A program made the translations under genes and the position numbers. A stretch of 64,000 nucleotides of DNA from Ascidiimonas aurantiaca. GTDB taxonomy: Bacteria; Bacteroidota; Bacteroidia; Flavobacteriales; Flavobacteriaceae. Within the stretch, counting starts at the first letter, position 1. The number at the start of each line of letters is the position of its first letter. The stretch lies in assembly GCF_037646345.1 (NCBI RefSeq), contig NZ_JBBEWR010000001.1:372001-436000 (forward strand), in the 5' to 3' direction. The notes below the pieces were generated by a model. The model had not been told where the DNA came from, did no database searches, and worked only from the letters and a program-made list of their open reading frames with translations. Below are positions 42,843-51,760 of this stretch, piece by piece.

Positions 42843-43063
42843 CCCGTAAATTTTTTTTTTGACGTACATTTTATCAAATATGTAAATTTTGAAACAGCGC
42901 AAAAAGTGAAGCTTTTATATGGCGTTGGCAAGTGATGGATAATTGTGTGTAAAATAAATTGTGGTAACAATTTGATTTTATAAAACAATCGAGCGCTTGG
43001 GAGCGGCTATTTTACATAACGGCAAATTATGGATACAAATGCGGACAAGTAATAACCATGATC

Positions 43064-43151
43064 AGCAAATTGCTTTGATATAAAATCCGTTATGACGCTA
43101 AAGCATCACAACGGATTTTATATCAAATAGCAGAGCTATACACAATTTGCT
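43064..43151. repeat. large nested inverted repeat
   Basis: An 18-bp perfect inverted repeat (43074-43091 with 43110-43127, TTTGATATAAAATCCGTT) has an 18-base spacer. It is enclosed by a second pair (AGCAAATTG 43064-43072 with CAATTTGCT 43143-43151). A further pair CATAACGG (43015-43022) / CCGTTATG (43087-43094) overlaps it. The function is unknown. It could be a recombination site, a miniature element or a folded RNA. Confidence 0.75.
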
Positions 43152-43198
43152 ACTATAAAGAATTTGAACTATAATTTATATTATGTCAATTAATACTT

Positions 43199-43497
43199 TT
43201 AAAATATCCCCTTTTCGACTAAATTCCCCAACAGTTCTTCATACGGTAACACATCGCTTTTATGGTAATACTTTTTGATTCTTTGCAGTGCTGCTTTTTT
43301 TGTACCTGCTTTTCCTTAATATCATAATCATCCTCAAGCCCAAGCCAGAATTTAGCTGAATTTCCAATTAAGATCTGTGAGATCCTTGTTTGCGGAATTT
43401 TAAGATCCTTAGAGAGTTGATACGTCGTAATTTCCAAAGGCTTAAGAAAATCTTGTTGCAAAATTTCTCCGGGACGAATATTTGATAATTTTTCCAT
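43199..43497 (-). pseudogene. broken HigA-type antitoxin
   Basis: It begins like HigA (MEKLSNIRPGEILQQDFLKP, then YQLSKDLKIPQTRISQI). It then jumps directly to GNSAKFWLGLEDDYD, lacking the roughly 20 residues of the second half of the XRE helix-turn-helix. After DIKEK the frame is shifted; reading the neighbouring frame gives a sensible ending (SDVLPYEELLGNLVEKGIF) that stops at 43199. So there is one in-frame deletion and one frameshift. No HigB toxin gene lies upstream. It is a remnant of a lost higBA module. Confidence 0.8.
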
Positions 43498-43635
43498 TTA
43501 AACGCTAATTTTTTAATTTCCAATAACTTAAATATTAAAATTTTTTTAAAAAGAAAGTTTTTAACTACTTTTTATGAAGTTTTTACATTTTTTTTGTTGA
43601 TTTTAGTAATGCTATAAACCTTAAAAACAAAAATT

Positions 43636-43797
43636 ATGAAAAAGAAAACAAAAGTAACCCTTGCTCTGAAAAAAAAGACCATCTCAGAATTTGCCAATGC
43701 CAAATTAAAAGGTGGTAATACAGCGATGCTTTCGAGCTGTGGGTGCGGAAGCGCCGGTTGTGGCCCCAATACAGATTCGGCCTGTAAGTGCCTTTAA
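43636..43797 (+). CDS. orphan Cys-rich RiPP precursor peptide
   Basis: The peptide has 53 residues. Leader MKKKTKVTLALKKKTISEFA, then NAKLKGG, has the KxxLxLxKxxIS pattern and double-Gly of Bacteroidota class I lanthipeptide-like precursors. The core NTAMLSSCGCGSAGCGPN, then TDSACKCL, has five Cys with several Ser and Thr. A strong terminator follows at once, so it is a one-gene unit. No modifying enzyme is nearby; the closest lanthionine synthetase in the window is 26 kb away and carries a different-looking leader partner. Confidence 0.75.
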   Translation: MKKKTKVTLALKKKTISEFANAKLKGGNTAMLSSCGCGSAGCGPNTDSACKCL

Positions 43798-43813
43798 TGA
43801 TTACAGAACTTAT

Positions 43814-43838
43814 AAAAGCTGCTTCGGCAGCTTTTTGT
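43814..43838 (+). terminator. intrinsic terminator with UUCG tetraloop
   Basis: A perfect 9-bp stem AAAAGCTGC / GCAGCTTTT closed by TTCG, then T-rich. It ends the orphan precursor gene. Confidence 0.9.
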
Positions 43839-44007
43839 TCTATACTATATATTGTTTTCCCCCTTCCTCAGTACGTATTTACTGTGATTTTTTCTTAATA
43901 TCTCTCAAATCATTCTTAAAATATCATAAAACTGATAAATGTCTTTTTTTTTAAGCTTGTTACTACGTAATTTCACATTTTAGATATTAACTTAAAAAAC
44001 ATGAACT

Positions 44008-44307
44008 ATGCAAATACAGTTTGAATTCGTGAATTTGAAGCACAGCGAGCGCCTGGAGCAAATGACCCGTGAGAAACTGGAAAAACTGGCTACACGTTAT
44101 GACTTTCTGGTACGTGCCGATGTATTCTTTAAAAAGGAAAATACTCCGGATGACAAAGGTCAGCAATGTAACATACGCCTAAGCCTTCCCGGCCCTCAGA
44201 TCTATGCTGAATCTGACGAAACTACTTTTGAAGGAGCCATGCATGAAACTATGCGTGACCTGGAAGTACAACTAAAAAAGCGCAAAGCGGTGATGTCTCC
44301 GTATTAA
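44008..44307 (+). CDS. hpf: ribosome hibernation-promoting factor (short HPF/RaiA type)
   Basis: The protein has 99 residues, the length of short HPF. The motif set is complete (HSERLEQMTREKLEKLATRY, then IRLSLPGPQIYAESDETTFE). The basic C-terminus (QLKKRKAVMSPY) should contact rRNA. It binds the 30S decoding centre and stops translation in stationary phase. It is monocistronic with a terminator 30 bp downstream. Confidence 0.93.
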   Translation: MQIQFEFVNLKHSERLEQMTREKLEKLATRYDFLVRADVFFKKENTPDDKGQQCNIRLSLPGPQIYAESDETTFEGAMHETMRDLEVQLKKRKAVMSPY

Positions 44308-44330
44308 GAGATCCTTACCCCCTAACATAA

Positions 44331-44363
44331 AAAAAGTCCGGCATTTATTTGGCCGGACTTTTC
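44331..44363. terminator. bidirectional intrinsic terminator
   Basis: Stem AGTCCGGC / GCCGGACT with a nine-base loop and T-rich sequence on both sides, between the convergent hpf and nuclease genes. Confidence 0.9.
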
Positions 44364-44383
44364 TTTTTCTATGGTTTTGTTAA

Positions 44384-47300
44384 TTAACGTTTGATCAGAA
44401 TTTGTGTTTTTTGAACAACTCCGTTTACTGTTGGCTTTACATAGTAAAAACCGCGCTGCAAACCGGTAAGATCCAGCGGTATTGCAGATTTTCCTTCGGT
44501 TACTTCGGCCAATTGTTGCAATACGGTTCGTCCGCCAAAGTCATATACCAATACAGCTACGGTAGTCTGCTCTTTGCTGTGTACAAACAAATGTGTTTGG
44601 TTTGTGGCGGGATTCGGGAATAACAGCACCCGTGTAAGTACTTTTTCGGTACCCTGATCCTGACAGTTCCCTAAGGTAGCCCCTCTACTTAGGAAAGAAG
44701 GCACAGCAAAACGGGAAATGCAGAGGGTGCGCCCTCTAAAGCATACTTCTACTTTCGGATTGTTGGGATTCCTGCCACAGGATACATCTTCTACCTCTAC
44801 GGTAATACTGGCTGAAACGGTACAACCGTTAGCATCGGTTACGGTGAGGTCATATACAGTGGTTTCTTCCGGACAAACACGTACACTGGCACCGGTAGCC
44901 CCATTGCTCCATGTGTAGGTATAAGGTGCAGTACCTCCTGAGATCTCCAGTGTCTCAAGTGTGGTACAGGCCTGTGGCGCATAGCCCTTAAATACGGTGG
45001 TATCTTCACTTACTGTAAGATTGATGGCTTCAGGAGCGGTTATGATAATTACCCGGGTAACAGAAGTTCCGGTTACATCAGTTACGGTAAGGGTATGCTC
45101 TCCGGGTTCGAGTCCGCTAATCTCAGGACCTGCTTCTTCCCCGTCCCATATATAGGTATATGGCATGGCCCCACCGGTTACTTCTACGGTAGCGGTAGCA
45201 GTATCTTCCGCACATAAGGGTGAACTCACGCTAATGGTTTGAATAGCGAGTGGTTGTAACAATAAACGTGCGGAAACCGGGAAGTGATCAGACGCGGTAA
45301 AGGTATAATCGTTATCATATACTTCATAATGAACAGTAGCCGAACCTGCAATGTACAAGCTGTCCAGTTCGTTGGAGATGGCTATATGATCGATCATATT
45401 CTCACGGAATACAAAAGAGCGGAAACCACCGGCACTTAACACATCGGATACAATGGTATAGTCAGCCGTATCATTTACATATTCTTCAAAACTGGATATG
45501 GTAGAAGTAATATTGGCTACGGTTTGATCTACATCGTCATTGTAATCACCCAGTAACACAAATTTGGCACTGGCAAACTGGACATCGAGTGAATCTTTTA
45601 ACACTTCTACATCGTATTTACGCATATCGTAACGGTTTTGCGACTCGCTACTGCTATTGGCGCGGGCATGCAGATTGATAAGGCTTATCTCTTCGGTAAC
45701 TCCGTTAATGGTTACATCTGCCGTCATTAAGAAAGGGAGTCGGCCACTGGCAAAAAAGCGTGTAGTGGTACTGGGGTAGTTTACCAGTGCAGAATCATCT
45801 CCTCCATTGTAAAGCGGATGTATGGTGGTTAGCATGGCCCTGGTAAGTTTCGGACTCACGGTAGCGGTTTTATAAATAAATCCGAGTTTCTGGAACGGCG
45901 GGGTTCCGGTAGGATTTGAGAATGCATCGGATAATACAAAATCGTATCCGGGTAATGCAGCAACCAGTTGTGCAAACAAAGTGTCATCAGCTATTTCCTG
46001 GACGGCATATACATCGGCATCGAGTTGTTGTAGGATGGTTAGTACACTGTCTCTTTGAATAGGATCGGATAGCGGATTTCCGGCGGCAGGCGAATTACCT
46101 TCATCACCAAACCACTCGATATTCCAGGTTACTACATCAAAACTATCGTCTTTTGAGATGGGGGAATTGCTTCCGGGTGGTACATACGGGCCGGCACAGG
46201 AAAGATCGGTGGCCTGCCTGGGGAGTAACTGGAAAATATTGCGAAATCTGCCCACTACGCCAATGGCTTCGCCACAGCTTGCGGGTTCGGCCAGACCTAC
46301 CAGGTCGGCTACATCAATATCAATTCGCAGTTCTCCGTTACCACTGGTATCGGTAAGAAGGAAATTGGCATTTCCGAATAAAATACTTCCGGGTTGCGGA
46401 AAGGTCGGGTTTACAATACGTACCAGTTCTCCGGGGAAATCTCCCAACTGGCTCAGGGTAATGGTACGGGGTTGTATGGGCTGGGTAGCTACGCCGTTAA
46501 AGGTAACATTGCTTAGCTGACTTAACTGCACCTGATCGTTAAAGGTACTGCGCACTCCGGTAATGGTTAGTGAATCGCCAATGGCAAATACACCGTTACC
46601 GTGTACCTGCTGGTCAAAAACAGCGATCCCTCCCGTGTTATCCTGAATGTAGGCAGAACCGCCAAACTGGTCACTTACGGTAAGTACCCCGGTTACGGTT
46701 ACAGTAGTTCCCTGCGCAGCAGCACGCGCCTGAGCGATAGATATGAGCTGACCGGGCTGAGTAGTACCTCCGTTTTCTGCTCCGGGGGTAGGTATGGCCT
46801 GGATGTAGGTAGAAGTGTTACGGGCCCCTCCGGTTCCGTTGGGAGTACGCTGCAGGGATTCAGCATCTTTATTACCCAGTTCGTCTTCATTGATCTGGGC
46901 TTCTCCACTATTGAGCAATACCAGGAGCCCCGCATCATCAGCATCGTTGGTATCATATACTAATGCATCGATAAGACCGGTAGTAGTAACTAAAGTACCG
47001 TTTGGGAAATCAGCGGCGGTTGCCTGATACAGGGCCACGGCATCTGCTCCGTTTTGCAGGGTATTATCGGGGAAAACAAGATCTACATTGGGTACAGCAG
47101 TGTTTCCTGCTACAAAATACCCGTTGGCATCCGTAGAGAATCCGCTAAGGTCAATAGTACGGTATGAAGTATCGCTACTTCCGTTATAAAGTACCAGTAC
47201 AAACCCTGAAAGTGAGGTGTTCCCTGTTCCTCCGTCAAACAATTCGATAAATTCCTGAGTATCCACGCCGGCTGTATCGGCATCTACTTCGTTAATTATA

Positions 47301-48463
47301 AGTGTTATAGGTGCTACTACCTGTGCTACTTCATTGGTCGCTCCGGGTGTATTGATCGCTTCTCCGTTGTTTGCAGTAGCTGTAGGGAAGCTTGGAAGTC
47401 CTGCCCCTCCAAAGCTATTTCGTACCCAGTCGGTTACTGCTCCGGTATTGGCGCCATCAGGAATACGGGAGGCACCGCCTACTGTGAAAGAGCTTCCGTC
47501 AAATCCCTGTGCCAGTACCAGTGATGCGTAATTGATATCACCTGCTCCTCCGTCATTTACGCCAACGGCATCTGCAATGACAGACCAGGGAGTGTTGTCT
47601 GGAGTACCGTCATCATTGGTATCCAGATCGCTTCCGGCGGTACCGGTAAAGTCTTTTACTAACAGCAGGGTTACGGTACCGTTTTCAAAAGCATTGGACT
47701 GAAAACCGGTGGTCCAGTACCCTGAAGCATTGGTAGTACCCAGGGTGATCACTTCGTCAATTACCCCGGGAGCATTGCTGTCGCCTTCTATTTCCAGAAG
47801 TGTATAAGCACTCAGGTCGGTATTGGGAGCCCCCAGTACCTCTACAAACTCATCGGTATCCGATCCGGTGTGGTTAAATACAAACTCGTTAATAACCGGT
47901 TCGGGTGTGCCAAAGGTTTGATTGGTATTTACGTTGCCATAGGTACTGGCCGCGGCGGCTTCCCAGGTAAAATCAGTATAGTCAGTACCAGATCCTCCCA
48001 GTTGCAGTGAGGTTCCTACGGCTGTGCCAATTTCAGCAACCCCAATATCGGTGCTGGTTATGCCGGCAGCAGGGCCATCGAGTGCCTGAAAGCTACCTTC
48101 ATAGCTTAGGAACTGTATTACCACATTTCCGGGGCCAATAAGTGCAATACCATCGGGCGCTCCGTTCTGTATGCCGTTTACGGGATAGAGGGTTGCGAGT
48201 GTGCCTATGCCTCCCTGCTGGTTGGTCAATACTCCTGATAAAGCGGTGGTGTTGTATTCCAGACCATTGGAACCGTTGTACAGCACCAGGCTGTATCCGG
48301 TGAGATCAGTACCTGCAGGACCTGCAATTTCTATTGCCTCATCTACATCGGTACTGGCGTTGTCATAATGTATCTCATTAATGAACAACGACTGCGAAAA
48401 TACGGGTAGTGACCATGCCAGGGCAAGGCACATACCTAAAAAACTGAGTAATTTTCGTTTCAT
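44384..48463 (-). CDS. giant T9SS-secreted nuclease with lamin-tail domains
   Basis: The protein has 1359 residues. A signal peptide (about 1-23) is followed by three lamin-tail (LTD) domains opening LFINEIHYDNA, VINEFVFNHTG and LIINEVDADTAG (about 25, 192, 390). An OB-fold DNA-binding region starts ISIAQARAAAQGTTVTVTG. Next is an endonuclease/exonuclease/phosphatase domain (about 780-1075) with VVTWNIEWFG, VYAVQEIAD, LINLHARA, LLGDYNDD and DHFPVSARL. Two SprB-like repeats and a type A T9SS sorting domain (LFPNPATNQTHLFV to the C-terminal KR) finish the protein. It is an extracellular or surface DNase for DNA scavenging. The gene looks visibly G+C-richer than its neighbours. Confidence 0.93.
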   Translation of the reverse strand: MKRKLLSFLGMCLALAWSLPVFSQSLFINEIHYDNASTDVDEAIEIAGPAGTDLTGYSLVLYNGSNGLEYNTTALSGVLTNQQGGIGTLATLYPVNGIQNGAPDGIALIGPGNVVIQFLSYEGSFQALDGPAAGITSTDIGVAEIGTAVGTSLQLGGSGTDYTDFTWEAAAASTYGNVNTNQTFGTPEPVINEFVFNHTGSDTDEFVEVLGAPNTDLSAYTLLEIEGDSNAPGVIDEVITLGTTNASGYWTTGFQSNAFENGTVTLLLVKDFTGTAGSDLDTNDDGTPDNTPWSVIADAVGVNDGGAGDINYASLVLAQGFDGSSFTVGGASRIPDGANTGAVTDWVRNSFGGAGLPSFPTATANNGEAINTPGATNEVAQVVAPITLIINEVDADTAGVDTQEFIELFDGGTGNTSLSGFVLVLYNGSSDTSYRTIDLSGFSTDANGYFVAGNTAVPNVDLVFPDNTLQNGADAVALYQATAADFPNGTLVTTTGLIDALVYDTNDADDAGLLVLLNSGEAQINEDELGNKDAESLQRTPNGTGGARNTSTYIQAIPTPGAENGGTTQPGQLISIAQARAAAQGTTVTVTGVLTVSDQFGGSAYIQDNTGGIAVFDQQVHGNGVFAIGDSLTITGVRSTFNDQVQLSQLSNVTFNGVATQPIQPRTITLSQLGDFPGELVRIVNPTFPQPGSILFGNANFLLTDTSGNGELRIDIDVADLVGLAEPASCGEAIGVVGRFRNIFQLLPRQATDLSCAGPYVPPGSNSPISKDDSFDVVTWNIEWFGDEGNSPAAGNPLSDPIQRDSVLTILQQLDADVYAVQEIADDTLFAQLVAALPGYDFVLSDAFSNPTGTPPFQKLGFIYKTATVSPKLTRAMLTTIHPLYNGGDDSALVNYPSTTTRFFASGRLPFLMTADVTINGVTEEISLINLHARANSSSESQNRYDMRKYDVEVLKDSLDVQFASAKFVLLGDYNDDVDQTVANITSTISSFEEYVNDTADYTIVSDVLSAGGFRSFVFRENMIDHIAISNELDSLYIAGSATVHYEVYDNDYTFTASDHFPVSARLLLQPLAIQTISVSSPLCAEDTATATVEVTGGAMPYTYIWDGEEAGPEISGLEPGEHTLTVTDVTGTSVTRVIIITAPEAINLTVSEDTTVFKGYAPQACTTLETLEISGGTAPYTYTWSNGATGASVRVCPEETTVYDLTVTDANGCTVSASITVEVEDVSCGRNPNNPKVEVCFRGRTLCISRFAVPSFLSRGATLGNCQDQGTEKVLTRVLLFPNPATNQTHLFVHSKEQTTVAVLVYDFGGRTVLQQLAEVTEGKSAIPLDLTGLQRGFYYVKPTVNGVVQKTQILIKR

Positions 48464-48771
48464 GTAATTAATTTTTAGTGTGAATGATCTTACTACGGAT
48501 TATAACAAAAAACACATCACTGTTTAGAAGGCGGGGACCATATAAATCAGGGATGCACTGTTATAAATGTTAATATTTTACTAAAGCAAAGTTAAAATTT
48601 ATCTTATCCGGGCTGGCAATTCACATATTAAGGAATCATTATGTTAAGTATAAGTTTTGGAAAACCGATGTATTTATGTGTTAAAATGGGTGTTTGTTAA
48701 AAAACATTAAGGTTAACGTTTAGTTTGGCACTGGTATTGAGGGGTTTACTAGTATTAACCGAATAAACGCA
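48464..48771. other. intergenic region between divergent nuclease and exbD genes
   Basis: About 310 bp, no gene seen. It must contain both promoters, but no exact TAnnTTTG box was found. Confidence 0.4.
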
Positions 48772-49326
48772 ATGTGTATGAAAACAAAACGTTCACAGGT
48801 ATCGGTACATGCGGGTTCTATGGCCGATATTGCCTTTTTATTGCTGATTTTTTTCCTGGTGGCCACAACTATTTCAAATGACGAGGGTATTGCGCGTAAG
48901 CTTCCACCTTATGAAACATCAGGCAAGGCAAAGCACGAGGCACAAAATGTACTTACCATTTTAATTAATCACAAACAAGAGATCTTTTTGAAGGACGCCG
49001 TTATTACGCCAGATGCTCTCAGAACAGCCATAAAATATTTTATTGATAATAACGGGAGCGGTACATGTACTTATTGTAAAGGTGCAAGAGATGCAAATGC
49101 TTCCGAGAGTCCGCAAAAAGCCGTTATTTCGGTACAAACCGATCGTGAAGTGGCGTATCGCACTTATGTGACGGTACAAAATGAAATAAGTGGTGCCTAT
49201 ACAGAATTACGGGAAATATATGCCCGCGAAATGTTTGAGATCTCTCTGGATATGTTGACTAAGGAACAAATGCGAAAAACGCTTGAAGCGTATCCGCAAT
49301 TGATATCTGAGAATGCTTTGGAATAA
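48772..49326 (+). CDS. exbD: ExbD/TolR-family protein, stand-alone
   Basis: The protein has 184 residues. A short cytosolic start is followed by one membrane helix with the proton-path Asp (SMADIAFLLLIFFLVATTIS) and a periplasmic domain. An insertion near 97-115 holds a Cys pair (GTCTYCKGARDANASE), unlike typical ExbD. ATG 48778 is an alternative start. ExbD energises TonB-dependent uptake with ExbB, but neither ExbB nor TonB is adjacent here. Bacteroidota often encode several ExbD copies; this longer form probably joins a complex encoded elsewhere. Confidence 0.88.
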   Translation: MCMKTKRSQVSVHAGSMADIAFLLLIFFLVATTISNDEGIARKLPPYETSGKAKHEAQNVLTILINHKQEIFLKDAVITPDALRTAIKYFIDNNGSGTCTYCKGARDANASESPQKAVISVQTDREVAYRTYVTVQNEISGAYTELREIYAREMFEISLDMLTKEQMRKTLEAYPQLISENALE

Positions 49327-49336
49327 AGAAAAAATA

Positions 49337-49400
49337 GCCGGGTGTCATAAAATAAGCGAATTTATGTAGAAAGGTCAGGTGTTGCACACCCGGCACTTTT
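49337..49400. terminator. probable terminator between convergent genes
   Basis: GCCGGGTGT (49337-49345) can pair with ACACCCGGC (49386-49394), followed by a T8 run. The loop is long, and a small GGTGT/ACACC hairpin competes with it. Confidence 0.55.
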
Positions 49401-49404
49401 TTTT

Positions 49405-50253
49405 CTAGTTTTCTTTTCTCAGAATGAGAAGTGGTATCTGTACATGAAAGCTAATCCCTCCGGTTCTTGATTTTCCGAAAAGCCGCTCTATAAATGTTTG
49501 TTTTCGTGTTACCATACAAAGAAGATCGACATCTCTGCTCTGAATAAAAATGCGGGTAGCGGTATCCAGTTTTGCTTCGGTAAGCAATCTGAAATCAGGT
49601 TTTTGTTCTTTAAAAATATCAGCAAGGTAATTTCGTACTTTAGCCTTTACTTCCGGGAGTTCTTCGCCGTGTTCCAACACATGAAATACATGAAAACCAG
49701 CATCAAATTTGTTAATGAGGTCAATCATGGTCTCCATTTCAGACCGCTCAAAATAATAATCATAATCGGTTGCAAAAGCAATTTCTTTAATAGGTGAAAA
49801 AGTAGCGTTTTCCGGTACGGCCAGTAAGGGGCACTCTATTTGGCTAATTACCCTTGCTGTATTACTTCCCAAAAAGATCTCTTTGAGTCCGCTGGCTCCT
49901 TTGGTTCCCATCACAATAAGGTCGGGCTTCTCCGCCTCTACCAGTTCTTCAATAGCTTCTTTTAGGAAATTGTATTCGGAAACGGTTTTGAACGTATGGT
50001 TTTTATTGGGAAAATCGGCACTTATTTTTTGCAGTACTTCATTTAACCCGTCTTCAGATGTTTTTTTAGCCATATCGAGAATTACCCGTGCCGTATCGGC
50101 CGTAGTCATAGGGTTTACCTGTTCTGCCATAGGCGGATTATACGAATTGAGCAACGTAAATGTACAGGTTTCTTCTGCGAACAATTGCAACGCATAGCGC
50201 ACTGCATTAAAAGCATTATCAGAAAAATCGGTTGGAATAAGGATCTTCTTCAT
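49405..50253 (-). CDS. tandem universal stress protein (UspA family)
   Basis: The protein has 282 residues and two Usp domains. The first opens MKKILIPTDFSDNAFNAVRY and carries the ATP-binding motif VMGTKGASGLKEIFLGSNTA. The second (about 152-282) is degenerate, with LCMVTRKQTFIERLFGKSRT lacking the GxGxxG pattern. It is cytosolic, upregulated under stress in relatives. It is monocistronic, convergent with exbD. Confidence 0.92.
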   Translation of the reverse strand: MKKILIPTDFSDNAFNAVRYALQLFAEETCTFTLLNSYNPPMAEQVNPMTTADTARVILDMAKKTSEDGLNEVLQKISADFPNKNHTFKTVSEYNFLKEAIEELVEAEKPDLIVMGTKGASGLKEIFLGSNTARVISQIECPLLAVPENATFSPIKEIAFATDYDYYFERSEMETMIDLINKFDAGFHVFHVLEHGEELPEVKAKVRNYLADIFKEQKPDFRLLTEAKLDTATRIFIQSRDVDLLCMVTRKQTFIERLFGKSRTGGISFHVQIPLLILRKEN

Positions 50254-50443
50254 TTATTTTGATTTTCAAGAGCTAAAATAGAATAGGTTTTTTTTTGCTA
50301 CCATGACAAAAATCATATTATTAAAATGTCTTTAACAAAATGTAAAATATACATTTAAAACGCTGTTTATCAATTGCTTTGTTTAGGTGAAAAATGTAAG
50401 TTCATGATTTTTACTACCTTTACCCTACCCAAATATTACTGTC

Positions 50444-50977
50444 ATGTTGTTATTTAAAAATGCCCTTATTCTATTAATTAGTGCCTGGACCTTTTCTGTA
50501 CTTCCCTCCTTTTGGAGTGCTTCTTTTCAGATACTAGATGCCGAGGCACGTATTCATTTACATATCCCTTCAGATGATATTACCGCTTCCATAGGCGGTT
50601 TAAAAACTCAAATTACCTTTGATCCGGCTCATCTTGACGATTTTAAAATGACTGCAGAAGTGAAAGTCGCTACTCTTACTACCGGAAATGCGATTCGGGA
50701 TATCCGATTTACGTCCCGTAAATTACTGAGTAGAAAAAAATACCCGATCATCCATTTTAAAAGTGAAAAAATACAGCCTGTTGTGAACGGGTACCTGGTT
50801 ACCGGATTACTGAAAATAAAAGATACTGAGAAACCAATGGTTTTGGATCTTACCTATAGGAACGGGGTAATTGAGGGAGTGTCTTCTATAAATTTATTAG
50901 ATTTTGGTATCCCGATCTCCGAAATACGCAGGGAGAATAAACTAGATGTGTATTTGTATTTACCGGTGGCAAATTAG
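50444..50977 (+). CDS. YceI-family secreted lipid-binding protein
   Basis: The protein has 177 residues with an N-terminal signal peptide (about 1-25). The YceI lipocalin-like barrel is recognisable from FDPAHLDDFKMTAEVKVATL, then TTGNAIRDIRF, YPIIHFKSEKIQPVVNG and VTGLLKIKDTEKPMVLDL. YceI proteins bind polyisoprenoid or other hydrophobic molecules in the periplasm. It stands alone and ends at a hairpin. Confidence 0.87.
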   Translation: MLLFKNALILLISAWTFSVLPSFWSASFQILDAEARIHLHIPSDDITASIGGLKTQITFDPAHLDDFKMTAEVKVATLTTGNAIRDIRFTSRKLLSRKKYPIIHFKSEKIQPVVNGYLVTGLLKIKDTEKPMVLDLTYRNGVIEGVSSINLLDFGIPISEIRRENKLDVYLYLPVAN

Positions 50978-50994
50978 AAAGAGTAGAAAAAAGT

Positions 50995-51024
50995 AAGGCG
51001 GTTACGTGCCCTTGTAACCGCCTT
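50995..51024. terminator. bidirectional intrinsic terminator
   Basis: A perfect 11-bp stem AAGGCGGTTAC / GTAACCGCCTT with an eight-base loop. The longer T run is on the minus side, serving the OmpA-like gene. Confidence 0.85.
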
Positions 51025-51043
51025 TAAAAGCAACTTAACCTAC

Positions 51044-51739
51044 TTATTCATTGCCTGTATTTTCAATAGCTTCTTTTTTCAATTTTTCATTGGCTACAAT
51101 AGCAATTTCAACGCGTCTGTTTTTAGACCTTCCTTCTGCGGTCTCATTGGTGTACTTAGGCTGGGTTTCTCCATACCAGCTTGTTGAAAAACGCAAACTG
51201 GAAATACCTTTACTTACCAAATAACCAGTTACCGATTCTGCTCTTCGCTGAGATAACTGCATATTGTAGTCATCACTACCGGTGCTGTCTGTGTGCCCTT
51301 CAACAAGGATATTAGTGTCAGAGTATTCTCTGAATATACCAGACAGTTTATTGAGCGTTTCTCTGGATTTTGCATTAATAGTATGCGAATTAGTAGCAAA
51401 ATATACACCACTCGATTCATCAAAAGTTACATTAATGCCCTCTCCTACTCTGGTAACCTCGGCGCCTGGGATCTCTTCTTCAATACGCTCTGCCTGACGA
51501 TCCATTCTATCACCAATGTACGCACCGGCAGCACCTCCTACCACACCTCCAATAATGGCACCCATTGCGGTGTTACCTTTTCCAACATTATTGCCAATAA
51601 CACCTCCTAAAACAGCCCCGGAAGCAGCTCCGATAACGGCACCTTTTTGTTTATTATTTGCATTTTGAACGGCACTGCACCCGGAAACAAGTACTGTGAT
51701 GATTATAACGCTCATTGTTCTATAAATCGTATTTTTCAT
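51044..51739 (-). CDS. OmpA-family lipoprotein with glycine-zipper
   Basis: The protein has 231 residues. Lipobox LVSGC (Cys21). A Gly/Ala-rich zipper (residues about 32-75, GAVIGAASGAVLGGVIGNNV and similar) probably inserts in or lies on the membrane. The C-terminal OmpA peptidoglycan-binding domain has NILVEGHTDSTGSDDYNMQL and LSQRRAESVTGYLVSKGI. It resembles E. coli YiaD. It tethers the outer membrane to the cell wall. It is followed in tandem upstream by a lipocalin-like lipoprotein gene. Confidence 0.93.
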   Translation of the reverse strand: MKNTIYRTMSVIIITVLVSGCSAVQNANNKQKGAVIGAASGAVLGGVIGNNVGKGNTAMGAIIGGVVGGAAGAYIGDRMDRQAERIEEEIPGAEVTRVGEGINVTFDESSGVYFATNSHTINAKSRETLNKLSGIFREYSDTNILVEGHTDSTGSDDYNMQLSQRRAESVTGYLVSKGISSLRFSTSWYGETQPKYTNETAEGRSKNRRVEIAIVANEKLKKEAIENTGNE

Positions 51740-51760
51740 TGTAAGTTTTTTTTGAAAATG

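Noticed and set aside
42596..42988. Minus-strand 130-codon frame across repeat copy 2
   Set aside because: Similarity to copy 1 is at DNA level and includes a hairpin; the corresponding frame is not kept at copy 1, so coding is not supported.
46153..47531. Several antisense open frames inside the T9SS nuclease gene
   Set aside because: They are shadows of a G+C-richer coding strand; the sense gene has domains along its whole length.
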